In this document: piece by piece, positions 1-20,105 of the stretch
Position numbering within the stretch: position 1 is the first letter of the stretch
Layout: every line of letters begins with the position of its first letter
NCBI RefSeq assembly: GCF_910596095.1
Contig: NC_056553.1
Span: forward strand, 19,553,725-19,617,724
Length of the DNA: 64,000 bases
Direction: 5' to 3'
DNA from: Thunnus maccoyii
Taxonomy: Eukaryota; Chordata; Actinopteri; Scombriformes; Scombridae
Position numbers and translations under genes: made by a program
The notes under the pieces: generated by a model
Databases searched by the model: none
Told to the model about the DNA's origin: nothing
Seen by the model: only the letters and a program-made list of their open reading frames with translations

Positions 1-1390
1 ATGATTTCAAATCGTCTAAAAGTTATACAGAATATAGATACAAGTGATCTTTATTTCTTTATGTTTGATTTTGCTGCTAACACATACTGTAAATGTAGTA
101 ATGTAATGATGCTGAAGGGATAGTCACACATTCAGCTGCATATCTTTGTTTTGGTCAAATGTCTGAAGCCTGATTTTGAGAAACTAGAAGTCTAATGCAT
201 CTTAATACTGATTTTGCTAGTGGTATTTTTTATTCATATAAAACAATAAGACATGAGGGGATTATATACAGCATTTTGCTGCTGTTTTCGTCTTATTACT
301 GTAAACATATTGAGTACTGGCACAAAATATTGTCTGCTGGCTTCACTTCAAAAATATTGATGACTGCTGCATTCTAGCCTTCAAAAAACCATGAGTCAAA
401 CCCTGGCAAAGAAAGACTCTGAGATCAAGAATAAAAACTACAGGACACATGAATATGTCTTGGCAACTGCTTATACGTTTGTGTGTTTAGTGCATACTGT
501 ATGTGACCATTCATGCGTGTGTGTATGTGTGTGTGTGATGCCTGTGTAGAGAGCAAAACTCTGCTGGGCGGCTGGGGAGAGCTTTGAGCTGCTGGATGCT
601 GTTTTGTGAGGATGATTAATGACTACTAGACTTTGGCGTGCAGCTCTGTGAAACCATTGTAGCCTTGGAGCCTGATTTTCTTCTATCTATCGTAGTGAGA
701 GATAAAAAAAATATATATATTGAAAAATTAGTCTTTGCCTCATCAAGAGCACAGTTTCATGAATAAAATACAAGGGTATTAAACTGCACAGGGAAAAACA
801 TATTGCTCCCCATGTATGATACAGTCATAGTTTCTAATCAAATACTGTAAGCATGTCAGCCAGTGTTTGTATTGAATTAGTTACACTCTTTTCTGTTTGT
901 GCTGTTATGCATCATGTCTCAGACATAAGTAGTGGTCACGTGTGAGAATGACATATCAAGCCAGTGCGTTCACCTTCACTGAGACAAATTTCTGGACATG
1001 TGTAGCAATCATCATATCAGTCTCATATGTATATGATTTTTTAACAATAGGTCGGTATCAGTGAGATGGACTCTACAGTCAATGACAGTCCAACCCTCTT
1101 TTTTACTTGTTTCTCTTCCATCTCCTTCATTTTCTCTTCAGCACACGTTGGTGCCCTCCTTGTTTATCGCTCACCTCATCTCATCTTCTTTTGCGTGCTG
1201 TCTTTGTGCTTCTCTGTGGCGGCATGTCTTGCTGGATGCCTACTACTCTTCCTCTATCTCCCTAATTGACAGTCAAGTCCTCTTTCTTGTTCTTTGTCAG
1301 CATTGTCCTCTTTTCTTTCTTTCTTTTTTTTTGTTTTAGCTACTGTTTACCTACATAACCACCTCCTCATCTCTTCTGTCTGTTCAGATA

Positions 1391-1425
1391 CCCCACCCCC
1401 CCACCCCACCCCCCCCACCCCCCCC
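1391..1425 (-). repeat. C-rich tract, G-quadruplex-prone on - strand
   Basis: The + strand shows runs of 4, 7, 4, 8 and 8 C separated by single A bases. The - strand therefore has at least four G runs of four or more with one-base loops, the classic sequence form for a G-quadruplex. No gene-related role is visible. Confidence 0.7.
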
Positions 1426-2633
1426 TTTTAAAATTTACATCCCTTTCTTCTGATATGCAACTTGGATTATAGTGGATGACAAAGTTTATCAGCAGAGTCC
1501 TTGGTGGCAAAGTACATAAATATTTATATGAATACAAAAGCGTCTTCAGGCTTGTTTGTCTGTGTTGTTTGATTGAAGTGTCAGCTGAATCTCTCTATTG
1601 CTAGTGAGTGCATGGCCACAGGTCCTATGAATAATTGAGAAAAAGTATTTGAAGTTTCTCAAAGTTCATGTCTTCAGTATTGAAAGTTCTAAAACACTTA
1701 TTTCTAAGTGAATTTTGTTATGGCAATGGGGAGTACTGGACTCTGACTGGCCAGATATTGTGCATTATTTGTAGATAACCCCACAGTTCAGACACAGTGG
1801 CATAGTAGTACTGTACGAAGGCAACTTAAATAAAGGTTTAAAAAAGATAGTGCTGATAGAACATTTCAATTTAAAGACCATATTGCACTAAAATATGAAT
1901 AAACAAAATTTACATTTTAATTGTTGCCAAGCAGGCATATTATAAATCCAACCCATGCAGTTATGAAAAATAACACACTCCACACAGGGTAATTGAAAGC
2001 TGTGTGTTACAGTGATGAATGAATGAATATGATCCATGATGGGTTTTTCAATTTGATACCTAGTGAGATAATCCTGAGATTAAAAATAACCTCCACCTCT
2101 CTGGTCAATTCACAACACTGAAAGAAGACAATTAATGAATAAGGACTTTGTTAACAAAGAGACATAGAAGTATTGATCCCTTCTAACACAGACAGAAGAC
2201 CAGGCAACCTTTCCCACAAGATATAATACTGAGTACCAGAGATATTGCCTTTTACAATGCTAAGTACACAGCCATCACCTGTTATAAATCTGTGCGCTGA
2301 GGGGCTGTCATCCCCGAGGCGTTTTCAAGTGGTGGCAGCCACATGCCTATAAATTATGTCTATAATCCAGACTGGAGAGAAGGCTTGACTGCTCTACCCT
2401 CTTCCTGAAAAAGTCTTCTTTCTGTATAACTTAAGTTTCATCTTCAGCTTTTTATAAAATTCATTTAGAAGTGCTCGGAAGAAGAATTTAAGAACAATCC
2501 AGATGCCCAAATGTTTGTAATAAGGGGATTATCTCAGTATCTCAGTAAAGTAATGCCTAATGTACTAGTCTGGGGACGTAACTAATTAGTGTGTTTAGCT
2601 GTAGTGAAAACAGGGGATTTATCAGTGTTTGGT

Positions 2634-2816
2634 TTAAGATGGTTGTTTAAAAACATCAAAGAAACCAGGCAAAAAGGCATTTTGCATAGTTTTAATACCC
2701 GTTTTAGAATATGCATCACATATGCTATAGATCATTACTGAAAGATTACTATTATATACACTAAAACAAAATGGACCCAACATTGAACCTTGGGGTACTC
2801 CTTTGTCACCATGCAA
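2634..2816 (-). mobile_element. LINE reverse-transcriptase relic
   Basis: A 60-codon open segment begins GDKGVPQGSMLGPFCFSVYN. GVPQGSxLGPxxFxxYxxxL is the standard motif just ahead of the catalytic YADD in non-LTR reverse transcriptases. The following YADD region is not intact. It is a short, decayed piece of a non-LTR retrotransposon; the clade is uncertain. Confidence 0.65.
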
Positions 2817-3301
2817 TTTATATGCCAGTTATTATTATCATTAAAGGGTGAAATTCTTCATTGTTTGGCACAAGTAAAAATGTGTTGTTGCACCACTCAT
2901 CAGTGTTTCACTTTTGTCATTAAAGCTGAAATTACATGTGACATTTGATGTAAATTTCATCATCAGAAGGTGTACGTGTAGGCTCTGTGCACACATCCTC
3001 GTGCCTCCAATTTGTTGTGATCGTGCTGACTTACCCACGCCAGTCCACACAGTCACAACACTGTCTTCCTGTATACGCCGATGTACTGCGCATGTGAAGA
3101 ACATATCCTCAAAGTGGAGAGTAGAGAGAGTAGTATAAACAGAGCTACTACATGTCTGTGTTGTCCCCACCATGTACATGTCCGCTCAGTGGTATATCTG
3201 TGGCTTAAGTGCAACACTAGTGTAACACTCTAGGTTTTTTCAAAGCGTATGTGTCTGCAGCCACATGTCATTGTTGCTACCCTCAGAATTAGTTAGGTTA
3301 A

Positions 3302-9643
<6,342 letters not shown>

Positions 9644-11015
9644 ACATCGTATTACTTTTCCAACTACAACTACAGCAACATCATTTGTGATACAAGGACC
9701 TCCTATTTAACCACATATTCTTTTGTCAAAAATGGACTATGGTATATTTACTTGCCATTACTTGAACTTTTCTAATTTGTGGCTCTGGATTCTTGGCTGA
9801 ATTGAGCATGGACACCAATGACTTGATACTTTACTGGAAAACATGTTATACATTTTTTACACTTTTCCATTGCTGCTGATCAGACTTGTATGCCTTATTT
9901 GCTGTGTGTTGGGTCTACCAGCCAAAGACTCTTGATAGCTTTTGCATGAATGTCTACATTTGTCTGCAGTGATTTCCTATGATATAGCTGTGTTTTTGTT
10001 GCAAATCTGTTTTGCTTACAGTGTTTACATTTTTGTCTATTTAAAAGTCTACTTCAAAGTATTTAAAACCTTAAAGGCAACCTCTCCTGCATATCTGCCA
10101 CCATGTAAAGCTAGTTGATTATAAAGTATAGTAGACATTCTTTTAAAGATAGGCCTGTAAAATATTGCTGTTATGTATGTCTCTGTGGAAGAAGAACATT
10201 TGTATTTTTTATAAAACAAAACCATGGGAGAATATCTGTGCATTTTCATTAAAATTAAAATATTGTACATTTCATTAAAAATGTCTTTGGCTGATAAAAT
10301 TGACATTGCCATGATCTGTTGAAGGAACATCAGCTGTCTTGTTTGTTTTTTGCTTGACTGAAGTATGTACATAATATATGGACCCTTTCTTTATGTTTAT
10401 TAAAACAAGAGCATAGACGAATGGTCATATCAGTAACTGATGATGATGATGATGATGGTGTTGGCAGTATCTCTCAGAAAGCTAGGGATTTTCATGCACT
10501 CAACATGAGGCTTTCTGATGGCTTGAGAGTCATCTTTTGGCATTTCAATCAGCGTGAAGTGGCAATGAACTGCTGGGATGATTCACAGCATTCACTATAA
10601 TTTCCTTCCCCTCAACAACGTGTCTCTATCTTCAATAACAAGGAGACGTTAGCTTTATGGTACCTGATGGTGAGTTCTGAATATGTCACAGTAGAGTCTA
10701 TCTTTTTTATGGGTAAACACAGTCATGAATTCATGCATATATACTTAAACATGCCTGATGCAAAGTACATTTGCATGTATGCTCATAAACAAACACAGAC
10801 ACGCGTGGAGGCAGAGTGTAAATTTATTAATTTCATCATCTTCCATCAGCAGTCAGAAAACTGCAAGATCACTGGCATGGCTTCATACAATGACCTTCAA
10901 TTTGAATTAACCATAAGGTCATTTTTTTTCTACCGAAAGAAGTAAATTAACCATGTAGAGCAGACTTCAAAAACAAATGTCTAGAGACTAAAGGTAATAA
11001 AAAAATGCAATAACA
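9644..11015 (+). other. Probable OLFM3 3' UTR
   Basis: This follows the stop codon and has no other gene or clear repeat. Weak ATTAAA-type signals lie near 10250 and 10399; the first canonical AATAAA is at 10996-11001, which would give a 3' UTR of about 1.35 kb. It holds a (GAT)n run at 10438-10457. The end point is inferred from the signal only. Confidence 0.4.
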
Positions 11016-12250
11016 ATATAGCTCTCTCATTTGCTTTTCTGTCATAAGAATGATGTTTTTCATTTCTTGTAGCTGAAATGTGAGACACTAGAGCATCTTA
11101 AAGGTAGGTAGTACATGCATGTGGCTTACTCTAAAAAACTCACAGTCTGTGGGTTTTACAATATCACTTAACATTGTGATTGGATTTTTTAACAACCTCC
11201 ACTGTTTTCCCTCATTTATCGATTCCCCATCCAGGGATCAAGGCTACAAGTGTCACTCAGTAAAAGGACATGCATCCCTATTGTATCCTACAGCTCCACC
11301 ACTACCACCAGCAGCAACGTTAAAAAAAAAGAAAAAAAAAAGAAAAACCTTCCCATCAGCGGGTCTTTATTAAATCAAAAATGGCTCATGTAGAGAACTC
11401 GATTAGCATTGATCTTCCCACTCTTCCTCCCTGTGCACAGCACGTCGCTGTTTGAATGGCTGGCTGGTTATTCCTAGAGATAGGAGCATTAGATCAAAGT
11501 CTCCATGTTTGACCACACGCATCTTTATCTGTGCTCAGCGGCTGTCACTGGATACACAGCACAGGCTGGATGCGCTCCAGTGGTTGCTATTATCAGACAG
11601 ACTGTATCAGAATAGGCCTGCATTGGCTTCAGGCTATTGAACTCACCTGTGATGTGTTTTTGATTGGGCTCATTTGGATTCTTTCAGGGTCAGAACCTCA
11701 ATGCATAAACAAGCTGTGCCAAGTTGGAAACAGACAAATACAGCGGTGGAAATTGGTCATTACTGTTCTGTCATTTCTGAATACAAAACACTCAATTTTG
11801 GATTTTCGTTAAACAAGCAATTTCAGCATAAAAATGTGACCCAACAGTAAACAAATTGAAATACCAGTAGATTTAATGCAAGCTGGAGTGTGTTTAAGTG
11901 TGGCCAGGGCACACCCTCAAAACCCCTGATTTTCAATGGACACTTAAAGCACATTCCCAAAATCTAGTTTGAGATTGGTTGATGCAACCATTTAAGAGAA
12001 AAACTATTCTTTGTAGTAAAAACATGTTAAGCAGCAGAATATAAAAGAAGAATTGGGGATAATTTATATGCATACTGTATGGCACAGTAACACTTTGGTT
12101 TGTTCTCATGTCATGATTTCAGTGGTGTGCACCAGCTGCCCTTCCTCTGAACTGGTAAGCAGAGATGGTATCATTATTTGGGTAATATCATAGACACTAA
12201 AGTCATACATTTTAATATGCATGTTTGCTAGTGCATTGTAGTGAGGGCCA
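11016..12250. other. Non-coding DNA downstream of OLFM3
   Basis: No gene or firm repeat seen. An A-rich stretch lies at 11323-11346. The 11340-11650 part is complex, single-copy-looking sequence and could be conserved regulatory DNA; this is an impression from composition, not a comparison. Confidence 0.3.
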
Positions 12251-12720
12251 CTTGAATTTGAATTTATTTATTTGATAGGGACAATGCAATTTAACATAGT
12301 TCCAATACAGAGCATGAAACTGATGTGCTGCAGACAGTTTATAGATATTGCTAATTGTCAACTCTTGTCCCTAGTTGGGCTTTACATGCACAGTATAGCC
12401 TAATTAAAATATTCAGCTTTCATTATCATAAAACCACAGAACACTACAGATATGGAAGTACAATAAAATACACATACTAAAATACATTGATTGTGATTGT
12501 GTGAAAACAATAACAAAAACAATACAATATAATTAGCTAAAAATGGGTACAGCTCTAGTTTGCTTTTAGCCAGCACTTAACCTTTGTTGTTGTTGTTGTA
12601 TATGTGCAATTAATTTGATTTCAGTTGGTAATGCGTTCCAAAGTTGACAGCCCTTTGAAATGCCATGCTCAGTGGGACCCTTATTTGAGTTCACCTTAGC
12701 TACCCCTTTTAAAAATGGCC
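12250..12720 (-). mobile_element. 3' end of a non-LTR retrotransposon (relic)
   Basis: On the - strand, about 12600-12700 translates to GPTEHGISKGCQLWNALPTE followed by IKLIAHI. LWNxLPxEI is the usual C-terminal signature of fish CR1/L2/Rex-type ORF2 proteins. The following 300-odd AT-rich bases, ending near a TTTATTTATTTGATAGGGAC stretch, fit a LINE 3' UTR. The element is 5'-truncated and decayed. Confidence 0.55.
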
Positions 12721-12819
12721 AAACATGATGCTAGATGTGACTATCTCCATTACAATTTTCCTACATGTATTAATGTATAGAGTGCACAGAGGGTCTATAA
12801 AAACACTTCTCATTACAAA

Positions 12820-14640
12820 TTCATGTCACAAATTCTATTAATTCACCTATAACACACATGCAGCACATATGAACACTAAATTTACATTAGGCTCATATGT
12901 GACATATTCTCTACATAACTACTTTTTTCTTTTAATATACTATATTCCCACTAATACAAGTAAAGGGCTTGTTTTATTATTAATGTTCATCATGTGTTCT
13001 CTGTTGCTCTCCTCTACTCATGTGAAGAATTCGTGGAGTCCCAGTCGAACACATTCTGTACCATAACAGTGCCTTGCGATGTATTTTAGCAGAGAGGATC
13101 AATTGGGATTTTTCTGTGGTTCCTTTTCATTGATCCAGAGGTGGCTTTGCCGGGCTGCTGCACACTGTTCCATTTCAGCTAAATTAATGGAAGTTCCCAA
13201 GAAAAGTAATTTTGTTCACATGCTGTAATGACTAGGTGATATCTGTCAATAATCCTACTGAGCTCATAATTGATTCCAAATTCACCTCATCCTGGATTAG
13301 GTCTACAAACCAGGGTGCCTCGAAACTTCTCCCTTGAACTCCCTGTAAAACTTTTATCTTGAAGAGCTTCCGCTCAGAGGCTTCAGTTTTCTGCATTTAT
13401 TTAGTTTTCCATGTCATCTGCCCAGATTTAATTGCTCAGGGCCCCATGACGTATGCCAATTCCCTCAGAAGCTGGGAAGCAAAGCGAGTATGTGCTGCAG
13501 TTTTGTGACTGTAATTTCCTTCAAGTCAAGGAAAGCAGGCAGGAAACACCTGCCAAAACTAGTTTACGTTCATGTAACGAAACGCAACTTCTATCTTGGC
13601 TGACACATCAACAGAAGAGACTAAAGTTTCTTTCATAAATTCTAACTGTATTGTGAAATCCCACTAGTCACCTCCCCAAAGCCCTAATGTAATATAGGTT
13701 TTATGAGAGACATCCGCAACCTCTTCAGCAAAGTGAGAGTTTAGGTGCCATGGTATGGTCCAAATCAAATGCAAATTTTTGTCTTGTGCATTGCTCTCTC
13801 TTTCTGTCCCTCAATCTCTCACTGTCTTCCTGACTCTCCATTGTGTGAGTTTCATTCAGCATGAAAATTACCAACCATGGGAGTAATGTCCTCACAGCAT
13901 AGTTGGCTGCTGTAGTAGATAATTATCATGTCACTCGGGTAAAAGTTGTGTCTTGTAACGTGACATGCCTTGACATGCCTTGTGATGGAGTGATAATATT
14001 ATCCGTAGCTGGGAGAGGGCAAAGAGGTTGAATGGAAAAACAGGAGTAATTATCATATTACATTGCTTACATCCCCCTAGCTATTAAGATATTGATTGCC
14101 TGAAAATGTTTTCCACAGGATGCTGCACTGCTCTTGTTTAACGCTAGAAAGGCCAAGAAGCAGTAAATTGATGGCTGATTGAAATTGAATACTTTAAAAA
14201 AAAAAAATCTTTCACTTGTTGCATTTTTACAATGACAGCATTGTAGTAGTTATAACACACACTCTCCATATGGTTTCTTAGATACTGGCATTTCTAGAAT
14301 TAAGATTAACTATACAGAAGGTGAAACTCTGGTAAACCTGACAACTTCGTTTGAAGGATTACATCCTCCTCTAGGAGTTGAAAAAATCTGCCATTTATGA
14401 TTCCATGAGATGTCTTTTTAACATAGATATCAATACAGTCCAAGTTAAGTGCAAATCTAAAACACACCACTCCCATTAAGAGTGCATGTAAATGTTACCA
14501 GCTTACAAAACTGAAAGTTGTCATCCTAATTGACCATTCACCAAGCTCTATCACCCTGTTTCCACACCTGTCATGCTTCCCAGTCTTGCATGGTGCAGTA
14601 GTTTACAATGATAACAGTGGAAACTTAGCACTCAAATATC
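12820..14640. other. Complex non-coding stretch, possible conserved elements
   Basis: No convincing coding frame or known repeat. The part 13020-13640 has even base composition and no simple repeats, and includes TAATTGATTCC- and CAGATTTAATTG-like homeodomain-type sites. Vertebrate OLFM3 sits beside a gene desert with conserved non-coding elements (general knowledge), so enhancers are plausible but not shown. Confidence 0.3.
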
Positions 14641-16330
14641 TTAAGTTTTAAAGAAATAATTGGTCCTTGATTTCCAACAGAAAAAGGTAAAGGCAGACTC
14701 ATCATTTCTAGCTGGCGACTGTCAAGTTTCCAGCCAACTGTTGCTGACAGATTCAACTGTTGCTAGCTAGCTAATTAAGCTAACGTAAGTTCCATTCCAT
14801 AAATGATTATCCAGAAGATATGGAAACAAGAACTACACATTACCCTTGTATTGCAGTTAAGAGCTGGTTAATCCGAGTATATAAGAATGATAGGGAAATA
14901 TGTAAGATTAGACTGTTATTTCATTCTAACTTAACCCCGCTTTTTTTGCTAACATATTTGTTCCTATTTTGGAACAGTATGCACTTTTAATGTTAAAAGA
15001 GAAAAGCCTTTTATTATGAATGTGTTATGCTAAAAGGTTTGTTAAAACACAATGATGGGTGTCATTGGCTGTGATTGCTAGCGGGTACATTTTCCAAAGT
15101 CCAATGAAGACCAGGACAGAGATGCTAACGTTACCCTAAATTTTGACAGCATCCAGGACTGACTCCATACAGTCAGAATACTACACAGTAGATGTGGTAG
15201 TCATAGTTTTTTTGTTTGTTTGTTTGATGGTTTGTTTTATGTAACCTGCAACTCAACTGCTATAATCTCAATTCATGTTCACTGCTGTGGGTAGTAAGCT
15301 AATTAGCTGAGCATGCTAACAATTGAAGCTTACCTTAGATAAGATAAACACACAATTTAATCCTTTCATTTTTGCTGTAGTATTTTTGGTTTTAGAAAGT
15401 TTAAAAATAGGCATCATCCTCTAAACTTTTAAACAGAGCATCACTCTTACTATAGCCCTATGCACATCATTTTGGGATGTGGACAAAAACAAAGCTTGAC
15501 AGGTCTACCATGCTTAATTACAGTTGCTAATCTATGACTGGAAAATCACTATACGGGACGATGGGTTTAGCATGATCCCCAAAATATATTACCCAGGCTA
15601 CTCACCCATGCCTAAACCTCATCCTGTTCAATGTCCAATGTCTTTTTCAGTGTTTGTGTGACTCCTTGTTCCATACATGGTAATTCCTATTCTGTTAATA
15701 TCTGTCAATATTTGTTAATAAGACATGAAGATGTATAAAATATTACTATAGCTGTGACATAATATTAACCACAATCCTATGGTCATGTAAATATCTTTGC
15801 TGAAAGCATCCATCAAAACCCCTTAATGATCTAATGAGTCAAGTCCTTTGGGAGTGATGCATTATGCCTCAAAGGGCACATGAATGTTTATGTTGGCCTT
15901 GAAAGTACAGCCACAAGGTTGCAGGAGATGATTCGGTTGACTTTTATTTTATTATCTTTTGCTCTGAAGATTAAAAGAACAAGCTTGTTTTGAACCCACA
16001 ATTAGCTCAATGTTTAGCTTAATGCCATTAATCTGTCAGGCACATTTGCACTCATGCATTGAGTGTGAGGCTCACACAATTAACACAGATCTCACAATTT
16101 CACGCCACACATGCCTTTTCTCACGCTGACTTTTTGTCTTCACTTCCTTGTGATTTTTAAGCAACGAAACCACAGGCGTTTTTTTTTTTCAAAGTTCAGA
16201 TGGGCTGAGGCTGAATGAGATTAAGACAGCACTTTCCTCCTTGAGAACTCTGATTTCTCTGTCATGTATCAGCTTTTTACATGTGAACATGTGCAAGATT
16301 AAGGACTGCAGAGAGAGAAAGTAACAGTAC
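14641..16330. other. AT-rich intergenic DNA
   Basis: No gene seen. Several GCTAAC/GTTAGC motifs between 14750 and 15140 resemble internal parts of common fish repeats, but no ends could be fixed. Confidence 0.3.
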
Positions 16331-17256
16331 CGGAACCTATTATGTAATTTCCATCTCCATATTTTTATATTTGGACTCCACTAAAGTAGCTTTGCATAAT
16401 TCACGGTCCAAAAAAACTCCTAATTTATCTTATACTGGCCCTTTATGCAGTTCAGCCTTTCTCTTAATAGGTAGTCTCAGCTGCTGTCTCTTTAAGGCCC
16501 CCCTCCTAATAAGCCCACTCTGTTCTGATTAGCCAGTTTTCTGGAGGCCTGTTGAGGCAGCTGTATCACAGCTGTGTAAAGTTACCACCGATGCAAACCC
16601 AACATTTCTTGCTTTACTAATTCAAATTAAAATCTTTTGCATGATTACAGAATAGGCGACTTTTATTGTAAATAATTTATGGGAAATTAAACATGCTCCT
16701 CACCAAATTAGCTTTCGTTAGCAGCGCTAAAAACCAGTTGACACAAGAAGATATGGACATATTTTTTCAGCGGATTACTTAGAAATAATGCAGGGAGGAA
16801 TAGTACAAGCAGACACAGCCACAGTGATTATGATGTTTGACGATGAGCTGCAGACGACCAGCACGCTTCCAACAGGTAAACAACTTATTTTACTTTGCTG
16901 TGCTGTGTAATGGAAAAACACTCACAGCGTTCCAGCTCGACTGGAGTCATGGCTCGACGTGACTACCCCCAAAAACAAAAAAAACCCACCATAATGTTGG
17001 CGGAGCAGAGCAGTGAACTCACACTCTGTGCATGGAGCAGATGATCATATAAAGAATATCAGCTCGGGATGAAAGTAGAAAAAACGTTGGAAACCGAGCG
17101 GTCAGAGCAGTCTGAGGCTGATGCTTTTTGCTCATAGGGATTACTTCTACATAGGTTTACCTCATTGTTTGACAGTTTGGCCACATTTAACACGAACATC
17201 TGACATTGTAACATTATGATAGAAAATAAGGAAAAACATAATATGTCCCCTTTAAA
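16331..17256. mobile_element. Non-autonomous DNA transposon-like element (GGGGACATATTATG family)
   Basis: The right end reads CATAATATGTCCCCTTTAAA; the left end CGGAACCTATTATG is its degenerate inverse. A related piece starts at 26587 (AGGACATATTATG) and shares the internal stretch around GCCCACTCTGTT.TGATT. About 0.93 kb, no transposase frame. Imperfect terminal inverted repeats and AT-rich target agree with a MITE-like element; superfamily not certain. Confidence 0.6.
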
Positions 17257-17269
17257 ATAAGTCAATCTA

Positions 17270-18400
17270 AAGTCCAACTAAAAGTGAAACTAAAACAAAG
17301 CAGCCTGTAGAAGTCTAAATAAGTTGGTCTCCAGCGCTTAATGTTTTAAATATTTCTTAAATTCAGACACATTTATATTGTGATGAAAAGCTCTGCTCTG
17401 TCTGTGCTCCTCTCGCTGTGCTGTCCGTCTGCCCTGACACAAACACTCCACACCAGAAACACAAAATGAAAAGTCAGAAATCAGCTTCTCTCACTAATAC
17501 AGTTAAAATTAGTGAGCCATGCTTCAAGAATAAGGTCAAGTTTAGTGAAGAAATCTGATTACTGACCTGCTGCACGTACACAAAGATTTACAGTAACCAG
17601 GTTACTACAGCGAATGTCAGGGTAGCCAGGTCTGTGTGACAAAAGAAGCACAACGGCCAATAAAAACCAGCCCAATACCAGAACTCAAAATATGCCTCTG
17701 CCAAACCATATACTCTGCTTTTAAAGTCCCACAGCATTGCTATCATTGCCAAATGTATTGTAATATCTACAAAGTAACACCATAAATGTGTGTGTGCCAG
17801 CATTAAAAGCAGTTTTCCAGAGTTGGGATTACAGCACATTGTGTGTGTGTGTGTGTGTGTGTGTCCATGGGTGGTGTGTTGGCATGTGTGTATATGCTGA
17901 TCTGGAGTCAGTTTGGAAGGATTTGGATATAAATAAATTATTTCATTTAAAACATGGATTTTTATTTATAGATATTATTCATGCAATTTGCATGCAAAAT
18001 AGGTCTACCCAACCTGCAGACAAAAAATTCAACCTGCAGCAACACTTCAAAAGTTGCCCAATTCCACAAGAAAACTGTGGACCTGGCGACCCTGGTGAAT
18101 GTAAACACACTGATCGATTAGGACATGGTAAGCTAATGTTGAACTACACATTCAAAACCTGACCACATCTGGTTTGATTATAAATGGATTTTTATCTACA
18201 TTGTTTCTTCTTTATTCAGATTGACTTGTGGCTGCAGTTTGTCAGAGATCAGCTAAACTGGTTCTGGGTCTGTATTAAGATGATGATTTATTCAGATATT
18301 ACTTCTATTCGGATAGACCTGAGACACTAAAGTGGGGACTGTCGAATGATGGGAGCAACTTGGTGAGGAGCATAGATCTTTCTTATCCTATGTTTTGAAG
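17270..18400. mobile_element. hAT-like repeat, diverged relative of the 56-kb element
   Basis: Shares several ordered blocks with the element at 56011-57262: GAAACTAAA, GAAGTCTAAA(T/C)AAGTT, AAATTCAGACA, GAAAAGCTC(T/C)GCTCTGTCTG and, near the other end, GGGGACTGT...ATGATG. The ends were not resolved and no transposase frame is visible. It contains a (GT)n run at 17841-17864. Confidence 0.4.
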
Positions 18401-20105
18401 AAAAATTGTGTAATATCTGGAGTGTATATCAAAAATGCTACCCAATAAACACAAATAAGCAAAAAGAAAAAGTCATGAAATAGCTGTTGGTTCATAAGGC
18501 CAGAGAGAGGTCGAGTGGGTCAATTTAGCATGAATATGGTGAATGGTAAACCACAGAACCATAGTAAACCATTTGGTTCTGGATGCCAAGTGATATTTAA
18601 AAAGCTCACTTAATGAAAAAAAAACAACAAAAAAACATTTTGTTCTGATTTTTCTCTCTAATTTTCTTTTTTCAAAAAGTGTAGCCTTTGAAAACATTTA
18701 AAACAAAAATGAATAAAAGCAGTAACAGTTGCTTGAATGATTGAATGTGGGGCTCTATTAGAAGGTGCTGCAATACACAGCTGAAGAAACAAAGCAACAA
18801 GGTGGGACATGTTTTTACCTTTCATCATTTTCCTCTCTCCGCTTTGAGAAGAGAGAAGGTATCCAATTCAGTCCCACCTAACCAAAACAAAAGTAATTGA
18901 AACCTCATATCAGCACCAAGGTTCCATTTTCATTTCATGCTGCAAAGTCCAGGTCTTGTGCTGATTTCCATATAAATCATAGACAAACTTTGTTATTTTG
19001 CTTTTGTGGTTGGCCTATACTGAGGTTGGCACTGTTATTTGTATCATCTGTGTACCTTAAGGATTGAACTGATACATATGAAGAGATGATCTCCGCTTGC
19101 ACTGATGGGAAAAGGAGAACTTTTGTCAAGAAAGCTTGAATTGACCTGTAGAAATAACTGTAATTAAGGTTTTCCCATTGGACAGATGGATCACTGACAT
19201 AGACACTGATTTTGAATAGGGCTCTGAAAAATACAGTTCTCTTTTGTTTTTGTTATAGTAAATAAAGTGGTGTAAACAGATTACTGAGTAGTTACCAGCA
19301 AAAAATAATAATTCAGTAAGATGACAAAAATATCACTTAACACAGAAATACACAGCAGCAAGTCTAACCTGAAAACAAGCAGCTTTGCACTATGCTATGT
19401 TATTGCAGAAGAGTAAAGTCGACCATTCTTGCATTGCCATTTCAATGTCATGATTGTCATTATGCAGGTGTCCAGTGAGTGCTGATGGTTTGTAATGTAT
19501 TTCATTAAATTTATGACTGCTTTGGAGCCGTTACTGACAAGGAAATCAGGGTTCAGCTGATCTGAGAGCGTGTCCCTCAGCACACATCAATAAACCCACA
19601 GATCCGACCAGCATGGGGAATGAGTTTGTTTACCTGGCTCCTTATCACTACTGCCTATGGAAAACAAGAGTTTCTGTTAGCCTGATGTGTGTAAACACAA
19701 CAGGTATTACATGTACAATTACAATACACAGCAGCAAACAAAGGCTTTGAGCTGATGAGATGGGAACAATAAACAGAAACAGTCCAATATTAGCTTTGCT
19801 TGCCAACTAATGCTAGCAGCTATGTGTAGACACTGATATATATGGCTTTTTAAACTCCTTTTGATGGTATTTGTTGAAAATAACGTGACCATATCCAAAC
19901 CCTAATCCTACAGTAATTTCTATTTATTTTTAATATGTTAAATCTTCCCATTCTTCTGTTTTCAACATTCACAAAAATTGGTTTCCTAGAATACTTGTTA
20001 CTCACCAGTCACCACAACATTTACTGCAAGAACAAAATAAAATCGGTGAGGTGACATGAAAAGTGGTAATATTTACTTTAAACCTACAATAACGGATTTC
20101 GATCA
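18401..20105. other. Intergenic DNA
   Basis: No gene, tRNA or clearly bounded repeat recognised. Short A-rich tracts near 18617-18640. Open frames here are short and lack codon or motif support. Confidence 0.35.

Noticed and set aside
1061-1339. Two overlapping Ser/Leu-rich open frames that look like signal peptides
   Set aside because: Composition follows a pyrimidine-rich stretch, both frames are open for the same reason, and no donor joins either to the OLFM3 exon at 3383 with a known noelin N-terminus.
17588-18162. Open frames at 17588-17839 (-) and 17788-18162 (+)
   Set aside because: Overlap a GT microsatellite and a hAT-like repeat; no motif recognised.
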